A program made the translations under genes and the position numbers. From NCBI GenBank assembly GCA_900540885.1, contig UQHJ01000008.1, forward strand, positions 1 through 59,341: DNA of 59,341 nucleotides, in the 5' to 3' direction. The notes beneath the pieces were generated by a model, which was given only the letters and a program-made list of their open reading frames with translations, was not told the origin of the DNA and did not search any database. Shown here one piece after another: positions 51,521 to 59,276 of this stretch; position 1 is the first letter of the stretch; every line of letters starts with the position of its first letter. The stretch is from an uncultured Prevotella sp. (GTDB lineage Bacteria; Bacteroidota; Bacteroidia; Bacteroidales; Bacteroidaceae).

Positions 51521-52876
51521 TTAATATTTATTGCTTTTAACGTAAATTGTATAGAAGGGGGAGTGCTTCATTTGATTCTCCAAATCTTTATCAAAGAGAC
51601 ATTGTTCTACGCTTGTAACCACAGAACTGTTGGTAACACCGGGGTGTCCAAGAAGATCAAAAGTAAATATGGAAGAATACTTTGAAAATACGTTTTCGGT
51701 TTTAGTAATAAAGAAATCTATCTTGAAATAGTTGTTTGGTTTTCCAACAAGAAAGGCATTGTTATAATTCATTTTGTCAAAATAGAGATTTATCATTCCA
51801 TGGCGTTCAAATTCCTTATGATCAATTACAAGAAAATTTGGGCACTCTGGAAGTTCTTCACCAAGAGCGCCTACTTTTTCTCCAGACTCTTTTCGCATAT
51901 AATAGTCCATATATGCCATATTCATGTCATAAACTTTCACATCAACGTCTGTAATCTTATAACCACCGAACGAGTTTCTATCTACCTTTAAACCCTTAAT
52001 AACGAAATCACCATTAGAAAGTGGATTACCAGTTTGTTCATCAACTGCACCCATGATATAATTTTCTATTTGTTTCCAATCCAAAGTCCAATCTTGTATC
52101 TCAAAAATACCATAAGGTTCAATTTTTGCAGCAAGCAAATCATTTGTCTGTGAAGAGTTTCCTTCTGCCATAATGTTAGGATGGTCTGCTGAAAGATGGA
52201 AAATCTGAACTTTGGGGAATTGTTCTAAAGATGCCGTTTGAGCGATACGGTCATATATGTTATTCTTCAACCTTGTATCTGTGAAAAGAAAATAAAAACG
52301 CTTCTTGTTATATTGAAGACCATTATTGGTCTCTATATAGGGTTCAGAGATAATAAAGATATCGTGCCCTTTTTTCATCCATGTTTTAAAAGCGTCTGCC
52401 AAATATGGATTATTAGGATTGGCACCAGCTATTGTGGGATTATAGTATTCGCCATCAGTCAGAAGTGCAGCTTCTGTATTGCCCTTTGCAATTTGTTCTG
52501 CTGCAGATTTTAAATCCGCATAATTAATTTCGTGTATATTCAGAAGGCGATTATATGTATCTGCTGGAATTTCTTGCTTTATAGAATCTCCTTTTATTGA
52601 ATAAAAGGTTTTTGTAGCTTCTACAAAAGACGGAACTAACTTTACATAAAGGGCAGAGGTTTTCATGCCTTCGGCGATACAAGTGGAATAATCAACATAC
52701 AACGCTAATTTACCTTCTTCAAGCATATTTGCAGAATGAAGAAAATTTGCCACATGAAACTCTTTAATATACCTTGTATCCTCTGGAGTAGGAGTAGTGT
52801 TTTTGCATGAATACAACCCACTAACACTAAAAAGACATATTGCTCCAGTTATAAATTTTAAAATTTTACTATTCAT
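51521..52876 (-). CDS. lipoprotein with a vWA-like domain
   Basis: The 451-residue protein has a lipobox (VSGLYSCKN, Cys24). It then shows a von Willebrand A-like fold: LALYVDYSTCIAEGM (57-71), where D62-x-S64-x-C66 replaces the usual DxSxS metal site, EAALLTDGEYY (136-145), the typical strand-D4 TDGE motif, and HDIFIISEPY later. So metal binding may be weakened at one position. It is the first gene after the antiterminator, with an 11-base gap. As a lipoprotein it would sit outside the cytoplasm and might present a binding surface to envelope or external partners; that is inference. Confidence 0.72.
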   Translation of the reverse strand: MNSKILKFITGAICLFSVSGLYSCKNTTPTPEDTRYIKEFHVANFLHSANMLEEGKLALYVDYSTCIAEGMKTSALYVKLVPSFVEATKTFYSIKGDSIKQEIPADTYNRLLNIHEINYADLKSAAEQIAKGNTEAALLTDGEYYNPTIAGANPNNPYLADAFKTWMKKGHDIFIISEPYIETNNGLQYNKKRFYFLFTDTRLKNNIYDRIAQTASLEQFPKVQIFHLSADHPNIMAEGNSSQTNDLLAAKIEPYGIFEIQDWTLDWKQIENYIMGAVDEQTGNPLSNGDFVIKGLKVDRNSFGGYKITDVDVKVYDMNMAYMDYYMRKESGEKVGALGEELPECPNFLVIDHKEFERHGMINLYFDKMNYNNAFLVGKPNNYFKIDFFITKTENVFSKYSSIFTFDLLGHPGVTNSSVVTSVEQCLFDKDLENQMKHSPFYTIYVKSNKY

Positions 52877-52887
52877 ATTCTATAGTT

Positions 52888-53622
52888 TTAAATTATTTTC
52901 TCAATAAATGCGCTTGGCACATACGCTGTACATACCGTTAACAATCCGTCGATTACAATACCTACACGCTGCTGGCTTTGGTAGCGGGCTACTATACCTG
53001 TCACGCCTGCGAACTTGCCTTCAGTTATCCGCACCTTTTGACCCGTCTTGAATTTCTCCACTTCTTCCGTTGAAGCAATTATATCATCAGAATCTGCAGC
53101 ACAAATTATCTTTAGGCTGTTCATTTGGTTGTCTGGTACTACCAATGGTGCCTTGACAATCTTGTTGCCAACGTGAGTATGTCGATAATAAAAGCGGAGG
53201 TAGGGGAGGTTTACGTTGTCGTAAACAAAAGTCTTTAATTCTTCTTCTGTGCTGTATGCAAAGAAGATGTTAGGAATGCGTGATTCTTCCACGGTGATAC
53301 GTTTGCTGTTAACAAGTTTGACGCTTTTTAATGTAGGATAGAATGCTACTACATTTTTGCTCAGAAGATATTCGTATGCTTTCTTTTCTCTGCCGTATGT
53401 GGTTCGGAGAGCGTACCAATGGGGAGTGTCTTTTGTGTCTTTATTAGTGTCTACTGATGTTAGCGACAAGACATTATTGGTGGACACCCCTGTTTGTGAG
53501 TCCGTTGGTTTGATAGGCTTTCGAACTTCGGGGAGGACGTTGGAGGTAAGTCCAGCGCTTAGAGGAGATAGGTCGGCTCCAATTATGCATTTTACATCTG
53601 ACGTGGCGCAATATTTTTCCAT
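52888..53622 (-). CDS. UpxY/NusG-like transcription antiterminator
   Basis: The C-terminal 170 residues form a NusG-type NGN domain (HWYALRTTYGREKKAYEYLL... RIPNIFFAYSTEEELKTFVY) and a KOW domain (FKTGQKVRITEGKFAGVTG). This fits the UpxY antiterminators that head capsule operons in Bacteroidales and let RNA polymerase read through its own operon. I start it at the ATG at 53622 (244 residues); a GTG at 53757 would extend it by 45 residues, but that stretch looks like untranslated leader. It is followed after 11 bases by the vWA-like lipoprotein gene, so it leads a non-capsule operon. Confidence 0.88.
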   Translation of the reverse strand: MEKYCATSDVKCIIGADLSPLSAGLTSNVLPEVRKPIKPTDSQTGVSTNNVLSLTSVDTNKDTKDTPHWYALRTTYGREKKAYEYLLSKNVVAFYPTLKSVKLVNSKRITVEESRIPNIFFAYSTEEELKTFVYDNVNLPYLRFYYRHTHVGNKIVKAPLVVPDNQMNSLKIICAADSDDIIASTEEVEKFKTGQKVRITEGKFAGVTGIVARYQSQQRVGIVIDGLLTVCTAYVPSAFIEKII

Positions 53623-54106
53623 ATCGTGATGGTACCTTATCAAAGACTTGACTTGATACGCAGACACAAAAAAAGCGTGAGTCGTCCTGTTGTCCGTCCC
53701 ACACATCGAGGCCCTAGCACTGCCTAATCCTGTTGAACAGACAACGTCAGAGCCCACGCCGATATGATATACGTCTCCGTTAAGAGACCTCAGTAAACAG
53801 ACATACTGTTCCCGTACGGGTACAATATATGCTTACAAGGTCTCCACGTGATTGATGTAATCACACCTGGGACATCTACCGTTGCTACATTCAAGACAGG
53901 ATTGTCGTAATTTGCTAGATTTCGATGTGTCTCAAACTTCGCGTTGAGTAAACGCCTTCAATATGTCTTGGATTATCGTCCCACCCAACCCCGCTTCGCA
54001 TAGATCTTTCTTCCGATTTCACCATGCTCCACACGGCGTGAGCTGTCTCATATTATTTTTACAAGAACTCGTCTTGACCCAATATTGAAATTGAGACATG
54101 ATAATC
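53623..54106 (-). promoter_or_regulatory. long structured leader of the antiterminator operon
   Basis: Nearly 480 bases separate the predicted transcription start (about 54106) from the preferred ATG. The leader is GC-richer than its flanks and carries palindromes (CCCGTACGGG at 53811-53820, GTCTC/GAGAC at 53773-53788) and two short ORFs: MRQLTPCGAW (54051-54019) and a 36-codon frame (54025-53915) overlapping it. UpxY-type regulation acts on such leaders, so this is the probable site where the antiterminator is recruited. The short peptides may be chance. Confidence 0.6.
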
Positions 54107-54112
54107 CAAAGA

Positions 54113-54120
54113 CAAAATTA
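54113..54120 (-). promoter_or_regulatory. -7 box of the antiterminator operon
   Basis: TAATTTTG on the minus strand fits TAnnTTTG. The -33 region is an AT-rich TTTTTTAGT without an exact TTTG. Confidence 0.45.
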
Positions 54121-54213
54121 CACATTTTTTTTAGACTAAAAAATAAATGTTAAACAAATTCTTTAATAAACCAAGCATTTAAGGAAAAAGATGTTTTTGT
54201 CATATTAAAATAG

Positions 54214-54244
54214 CAAAAAGATGGTGCTTTTATGATGACACCAT
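54214..54244 (-). terminator. terminator after the degenerate DUF6088 locus
   Basis: On the minus strand ATGGTG (54244-54239) pairs with CACCAT (54226-54221), followed by CTTTTT. It isolates the antiterminator operon from the remnant genes upstream. Confidence 0.55.
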
Positions 54245-54251
54245 AAAGGTT

Positions 54252-55010
54252 TTATCTTTTCTTCTTTGGCAATGCCCCCAATCCTATTTTCTGTGTTCCG
54301 TCCCAATTGGTGAGCTGATCGGCACAGCCGTTGGAACCTCCAGTTGTGACATTGGTCTTGGAGCTGCATGACATATAGTCGATGAAGGAAATGAAGTTGT
54401 TGATGGCGCGAGAATCGTACATGTTGTCGTTTTCCGCAAAGAGTTTCGTCCAGTTGGTGACGCACTCCGTGCGGAAGTCCGTGCAGCCATTCCAAGATAG
54501 GGCATTGAGCAACTTACAGATGGCAGAAGAAAAACCTTTCTTTGTACATAGGTCGAAGTCGAACTTTTGGTCAATAGCCATGATGCCATAGATTGACTTT
54601 GCTTCTTGCTCGTTGAAATCTATTCTGTCTGTAAGAGCGAAACTTCTTAGGTTATCTTTGACCTATAGGTCTCATTTGTGACAGACAAAGTCGTAGGTGT
54701 CCTTTGCCCATTTATAAATGCCTTGTTGCAATACGATGTGGCTATGATCTGCATCAGGATTGGCAGTGTCTATCCTTTGGTTGCCAAAAGCGAGGTTGTA
54801 CAGCACGTCGTGGTCGCCACTGAATATCATGCCGACAGTGCAGTTCGGACTGTTCTTTGATACTTGGTCTGGATGCTTGGCATCCCCATGTATGGCTTGA
54901 ATTCCAATTCATCAAGGCGCATCTGAATGTGCTCATGGAGTGGAATAGGGTTGGATCTAAGCGAAACAAACTTCCTGCCTCTGACGATTCCAAAATTGAG
55001 ATTCTTGCGA
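54252..55010 (-). pseudogene. unrecognised degenerate gene
   Basis: The minus strand shows protein-like sequence broken by a frameshift and stops: IQMRLDELEFKPYMGMPSIQ, then (other frame) GMIFSGDHDVLYNLAFGNQR and IDTANPDADHSHIVLQQGIY, then, after a stop, KDNLRSFALTDRIDFNEQEA and MAIDQKFDFDLCTKKGFSSA down to a stop at 54252. At least two disruptions are seen. I do not recognise the family. It lies downstream of a truncated DUF6088 gene and could be its former partner. Confidence 0.5.
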
Positions 55011-55042
55011 TAGAAATTATAATGGTTGTTTTTGTCCTTATT

Positions 55043-55440
55043 TCATCGTGCAATTATTATTTTGCGCACCCATGCAGGGGCAAGTTTTATATCATGGTTG
55101 AAATCCTTGTTGCTTACATTCCTTGTGTGTTCGACAAGCATGTTGCGTTCCTCCTCGATTATTTTTTCTTCGCCTATGGCGCGCATGGCTGTTACAATAA
55201 GCATCATCAGTTCTGATTTATATGTAAAGTTCTTGCCCGAAGAAGAATGCTTGAACAGGATGCCACGCCCGTTTCCGATCTTTATCCTACGTGGTGCGCC
55301 GTTGGTCAAGAACACGACATTCATGGGCATCTGTGTGGACAATCCGAGACGATTCAAGGCATATACTCCCATCGGTACAATCTTCGCCTTGTCTCGTTTG
55401 GCTATAGCCTGGGCAATGTCTTCAACAGGTGGATTTATTA
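55043..55440 (-). pseudogene. DUF6088 (AbiEi-antitoxin-like) protein lacking its N terminus
   Basis: The frame keeps PPVEDIAQAIAKRDKAKIVP, then GVYALNRLGLSTQMPMNVVF, LTNGAPRRIKIGNGRGILFK and FNHDIKLAPAWVRKI, a good match by memory to the C-terminal two thirds of DUF6088 proteins, which resemble the AbiEi antitoxins. The winged-helix N terminus of about 70 residues is missing: the preceding residues (KNSSLGVEKLSFSLDLVLIF) are unrelated. Hence the antitoxin function is probably lost. Confidence 0.7.
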
Positions 55441-55595
55441 TAAAAGTGCAAAAGAAAATTAATACAAGATCAAGAGAAAAACTCAATTTCTCAACACCTA
55501 AAGAGGAGTTTTTCAAACTTTGTGTGTAATATTACACTTGCTAGTTGACTCTTTAAAGTTGATGATTTAGATAAACTGCAATTTGTCGTCCACTT

Positions 55596-55622
55596 GGGGC
55601 GTGGGCTACAGGTCCACGCCCC
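55596..55622. repeat. GC-rich hairpin after the ViaA-like gene
   Basis: GGGGCGTGGGC (55596-55606) pairs with GTCCACGCCCC (55612-55622), with one wobble. It lies at the 3' end of the ViaA-like gene and may end its transcript. An ACTGCAATTTGTC stretch just before it (near 55575) is the inverse of the GACAAATTGCAG found at 24684. Confidence 0.6.
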
Positions 55623-55626
55623 CTAT

Positions 55627-57090
55627 TTAGGCTAACATCTTCACGTCTTCTATCTTGAAGAGTTCGTCGAAGTGAGAGGCCCAACGATTTTCGGCTATGC
55701 CTAATTGAAGGCCGTAGAAGCGCGTGCCGTCTTGCTGCAGGCGCTCCATTTCGATGAAATATTCTCGTTCAGGCAATGGAATGCGAAAATCCGTCACCCA
55801 TAGCACGTCTGCACCAGCGTATTGGGCGTTCGACTTTAAGAGCTGAAACATCGTGTTCATCATGTGGTGCGCATCTGTGCTGCCACTCGCCTTGCGATTA
55901 AAGAACTGCAATAATTGTGTGCGATCTGTCAATACGTCGATAGGCTGCGCAGCCACTGAAAAGGCAATTAAGAAACAACGTCTGTGCTTTTGCATACACA
56001 ATTCGCACAGTTGCATCATCAACGAAAGCGCCACTTGACAAGGTTCGCCCATCATACTGCCCGAAAGGTCGACACATACGATCATAGGACCTTGAGGACG
56101 GGCGGGCTTCTTATGCAGATTGCGCGCGGCATTCATCGCGTGACTTTCGTAGCCAAACGTTTGGAGACGATTGGTAACGTATCGTTGTAAGAAGAGATCC
56201 TCCATATTGGGGTCGGAATAGATAGCCCATTCGTGAGGCAAGAGGGCGTTTAAGTCACGCCCCATGCTAATACCTGTAATGTCACTATGAGAGGCGTGTT
56301 CCATTCGCTCGGATGCGCCTGTCGTGTGTCCGATATTCTTCTTGCCTAAGGCATCGGCCGTGCGCCCCATTCGGTTGACAATCTTGAGTAGAACTGGATA
56401 GCGACGCTGAAAGTTGACGACTTGCTGCAAACGTTCGTACTCAAGCGCATTCCACCGCCCTCCCATTAAAGCCCATGACTGGAAAAAGCGATCGTGACTC
56501 ACTTGATGTTCACGCACATAGTGTGTAGCCGAGGTAAGATTGTTGTGCAAGAGCTTGTCTTGCAGTTGGCGCCGACTTTCTATGAACTCTTGTTGACGCT
56601 GCTTAAGTTGTGCTTCGACACAAGCTTCCCAATCGTTGAGCATACTTTGCCACAACGCATCGTTGGCGTATCCTTCACTTTGGGTGAACTGTTGCGTATA
56701 AAAATGTTGGTCGAAACCCAATGCGTGATATTTCGTGGCAATCTGTTGGACCAACACTTGCCAATTGTCGCGTCGTTTGATTACGCTCCACTCCGCAGCC
56801 TCAGCTAACTGTCGGCGCTCAAAACAGCTACGGCTCTGCTGATAGGCTGCCTTCTGCTGATGAAGGGTGATGAACTGACACATGGTGTCAATAAAGATAC
56901 GCGCCGCCACCTCGTCGTTCATCACCCAAGCCTTGAGTTCTGTATTGCGCATGGTATCTGCCAAGTAAGCCGTCAGTGCATCCGTCTGAGCTAAGAGAAC
57001 GTCAGGTTCCTCACCCGTCTCGACATATTGTTGTAATAGTTGGAGATAGAGGGTTGGCTCTAACTCTAACTCCTGATTTTTATTCGTCAT
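55627..57090 (-). CDS. viaA: ViaA-like vWA protein, partner of a MoxR ATPase
   Basis: I start this at the ATG at 57090 (MTNKNQELELEPTLYLQLLQ), whose first codons overlap the end of the ravA-like gene; an upstream ATG at 57111 adds seven residues. The N-terminal 300 residues are helical. The C-terminal vWA domain has a complete MIDAS: IVCVDLSGSMMGEPC (DxSxS), a Thr in the middle loop and VLWVTDFRIPLP. ViaA is about 483 residues in E. coli, where RavA-ViaA influences aminoglycoside sensitivity and respiratory-complex assembly. Here it ends a two-gene unit. The name is by resemblance. Confidence 0.8.
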   Translation of the reverse strand: MTNKNQELELEPTLYLQLLQQYVETGEEPDVLLAQTDALTAYLADTMRNTELKAWVMNDEVAARIFIDTMCQFITLHQQKAAYQQSRSCFERRQLAEAAEWSVIKRRDNWQVLVQQIATKYHALGFDQHFYTQQFTQSEGYANDALWQSMLNDWEACVEAQLKQRQQEFIESRRQLQDKLLHNNLTSATHYVREHQVSHDRFFQSWALMGGRWNALEYERLQQVVNFQRRYPVLLKIVNRMGRTADALGKKNIGHTTGASERMEHASHSDITGISMGRDLNALLPHEWAIYSDPNMEDLFLQRYVTNRLQTFGYESHAMNAARNLHKKPARPQGPMIVCVDLSGSMMGEPCQVALSLMMQLCELCMQKHRRCFLIAFSVAAQPIDVLTDRTQLLQFFNRKASGSTDAHHMMNTMFQLLKSNAQYAGADVLWVTDFRIPLPEREYFIEMERLQQDGTRFYGLQLGIAENRWASHFDELFKIEDVKMLA

Positions 57091-58684
57091 AAAGTAATTT
57101 TCGGATATCAACGCGACAAAGGGCGATTGCTTTGTAGAGGCGTTGCAAGTACGACTCTGTCAGCTGCTTGTCTTCATTATTAACAAAGAGATGAAAGTCT
57201 ATATCGTGCTTTGCTTGTTCTAATGCTTGACAGATATTCTCTATTTCCTCCTCGTAATGTGTATGGCCAATAATTGCACTCGTCGTATTACTATTCGTAG
57301 TCCCTTCAAACAATCCACCCACTTGTCCTGTCGCAGGGTTGAGCACGGCTGAACCTTTATGGCGCATCTTAAACGCAATGCCATTGATGTAGATATGATC
57401 ATTGTCACGACAGAGCGTCACCTGCTCACGCTCGTTGGCAGGGAGACCTCTTAGCGCATCAGCATCGTAGAGGCGGACGATGCTTCTCACCTTGTTGGAA
57501 GGGTCTTTATAGATTACGCCTTGAGCGGGAGCATTATCTTTGCTGCGTAAGGGCATACTCTTATAGTCGGTAATGAATACGTAGGTATGGCCCGTACCAT
57601 GATTTTCAATTTGATAGAAGAAGTTGTTGACGATAAGCAAATCGTCATCACGGTGGTCGTGTTCGCGCACGGCCTTAGCCAATGCGGCTTTCGCTCTGAA
57701 AGCTCGCAAGTCAGCTTTGGCCTTAGCAGCGAGTTCGTCAATGGCCTTCTTATAAGGAGCGAAAAGGGCTTCAATCGTAATTTGTCGAACAGCAGCCAAT
57801 TCTTCGGGTTCGTTCCATAGGCAATGATACATAGGCAGAAGGTCGGCAACCGTGGCTTCTGTGCGTCCTTGAACGTAAGCCGAGATGCGCAGTAAGCGTG
57901 CGATGTGTTTCCAACGGCGATCGCTGATATAAATGCTACGGGGGAGTTCGGTGCCTTCTACTTCAACGCGTTGTAAGTGTTGTCGAATGTAAGTAATGGC
58001 CTCTAATAAGTCTTGACTGAGTACGACCTTTTGTGCCTCCTTCTGCCAAGTAGCGTATTCGCGATTGGTGATAGGGTGAACAACGGCCGATGAGGCGTTC
58101 TTCTCCGCCTCATCGTCCGCACAAAGCATGTGGCGAAAGGTCGTTTCGTCTTGAATACAGCGACACACGAGGCGAATGACAAATCTATCCCACAGTGCTT
58201 CTAATCCTTCTCCCTTGGCCGGCAATTCGTTAGAGGCGGCAATGAGCAACTTTAAGGGAAGGTGTAGCTCTTTATCGCCATTGCGGAACAACTTCTCGTT
58301 CATCACCGTAAGCAAGGTGTTTTGAATGGCGGGACCTGCTTTCCATATTTCGTCTAAGAATACGACGTCGGCCGTAGGAAGATAGCCTGTAATGGCACGT
58401 TCGTACTTATCGCTCTCCTTTAATCGAGCTATGCTAATAGGGCCGAATATCTCATCGGGCGTTGAAAATCGCGACATGAGGTATTCAAAAGATGCTGCTC
58501 CCTTAAAGGCTTCTTTCAATCGTCGTGCCACCATTGACTTTGCTACTCCCGGAGGGCCTAACAACAATATGCTTTCACCTGCCAGAGCTGCTAAAAGCGC
58601 CAGAGCTGTTTCGGTATTCTTTTCGTATATGCCTTGCTGAAGGTAGTGTATCAGTTCTTCTATGCGTTGCCGTATGTTTGTCAT
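57080..58684 (-). CDS. ravA: RavA-like MoxR-family AAA+ ATPase
   Basis: The 534-residue cytoplasmic ATPase has Walker A SILLLGPPGVAKSMVARRLK (near 37-46), a MoxR-type insert, Walker B TADVVFLDEIWKA (near 107-119), sensor 1 LLIAASNELP, and a C-terminal alpha/beta region with an extra beta-rich part (YIFITDYKSMPLR, GFALKM-like NGIAFKMRHKGS) as in RavA's LARA and triple-helical domains. The order MoxR ATPase then vWA protein with overlapping ends is the RavA-ViaA arrangement. A TAAATTTG box lies about 30 bases upstream. Confidence 0.85.
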   Translation of the reverse strand: MTNIRQRIEELIHYLQQGIYEKNTETALALLAALAGESILLLGPPGVAKSMVARRLKEAFKGAASFEYLMSRFSTPDEIFGPISIARLKESDKYERAITGYLPTADVVFLDEIWKAGPAIQNTLLTVMNEKLFRNGDKELHLPLKLLIAASNELPAKGEGLEALWDRFVIRLVCRCIQDETTFRHMLCADDEAEKNASSAVVHPITNREYATWQKEAQKVVLSQDLLEAITYIRQHLQRVEVEGTELPRSIYISDRRWKHIARLLRISAYVQGRTEATVADLLPMYHCLWNEPEELAAVRQITIEALFAPYKKAIDELAAKAKADLRAFRAKAALAKAVREHDHRDDDLLIVNNFFYQIENHGTGHTYVFITDYKSMPLRSKDNAPAQGVIYKDPSNKVRSIVRLYDADALRGLPANEREQVTLCRDNDHIYINGIAFKMRHKGSAVLNPATGQVGGLFEGTTNSNTTSAIIGHTHYEEEIENICQALEQAKHDIDFHLFVNNEDKQLTESYLQRLYKAIALCRVDIRKLLYDE

Positions 58685-58713
58685 GCTTTCGTGATTACGT
58701 TAAATTTTGATAG

Positions 58714-58721
58714 CAAATTTA
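58714..58721 (-). promoter_or_regulatory. -7 box of the ravA-viaA unit
   Basis: On the minus strand TAAATTTG fits TAnnTTTG and sits 30 bases before the ravA start. A -33 element was not found. Confidence 0.45.
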
Positions 58722-58807
58722 CGATTAATAATAGTTTAGCGAAGATTTTACATGCAACATTGTGTTCGACAAATTGCAGCTTATTATTACGCAAATGGTA
58801 CGACTTC

Positions 58808-59123
58808 TCATGTTTCAATGTTTCACTTTTTATATATAAACGATTGATTTATAAGCATTTCATAATATGAAACATACGCGTTGTATGTTTCATTTTTGCT
58901 TTCAATGTTTCATCTTACAAGCATTGACAATAAAAAAACGGAACTTGGTGCAAGAGATACAAAAGTATAGTGCAAGAAATACAAAAGTATAGTGCAAGAG
59001 ATTTCAAACCTTAGTGCAAGAGATACAAAATGAAGGGATGAAATCTAACCTGAAGCATGGAACTTTAAATTTCATTTGTCAGACTATTTGATAATCAGGT
59101 AGTTACAAACATAATCTGAAACA
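58808..59123. promoter_or_regulatory. cluster of TGTTTCA boxes
   Basis: TGTTTCA or its complement occurs at 58810, 58819, 58868, 58886, 58906 and 59117. The pair at 58866-58892 forms the dyad ATGAAACATAC...GTATGTTTCAT. There is no ORF here. Such clusters resemble multi-site regulatory regions or replication origins. Confidence 0.5.
58949..59036. repeat. four tandem 22-bp iteron-like repeats
   Basis: TGCAAGAGATACAAAAGTAT-type units begin at 58949, 58971, 58993 and 59015, exactly 22 bases apart. The third unit is the most diverged. An exact two-turn spacing points to cooperative protein binding on one helix face. There are no spacers of the CRISPR type. Confidence 0.8.
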
Positions 59124-59196
59124 TGAAAGATAAAAAGTCACCGTCCCTTAAAATAAGTAACGCGCGGAAGTAGTTCGAAGTCTCGCTTAAAAAAAA

Positions 59197-59213
59197 GTGT
59201 ACAAAATGTACAC
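59197..59213. promoter_or_regulatory. operator-like dyad GTGTACA-AAA-TGTACAC
   Basis: A perfect 7-bp inverted repeat with a 3-bp centre ends four bases before the -33 element of the next promoter. Flanking AAAAG/CTTTT extends the symmetry imperfectly. It fits a dimeric repressor or activator site. Confidence 0.65.
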
Positions 59214-59217
59214 ACTT

Positions 59218-59249
59218 TTTGCCCTTCCCCTCATGGTGTCGTACTTTTG
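59218..59249 (+). promoter_or_regulatory. Bacteroidetes-type promoter of the last gene
   Basis: TTTG (59218-59221), 20 bases, TACTTTTG (59242-59249), 27 bases before the start codon. Confidence 0.75.
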
Positions 59250-59276
59250 CACCAAGCCTAAAAAAAGACAACTACC

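Noticed and set aside
53623..53757. N-terminal 45 residues of the antiterminator from a GTG start
   Set aside because: The stretch has no NusG similarity, starts with GTG and merges with the structured leader; the ATG at 53622 is preferred.
54252..55010. AbiEii-type nucleotidyltransferase toxin partner of DUF6088
   Set aside because: No nucleotidyltransferase GS-DxD motif could be found in any of the frames, so it is left unrecognised.
58949..59036. Tandem repeats as a CRISPR array
   Set aside because: Units follow each other with no spacers, period 22, and no cas gene is nearby.
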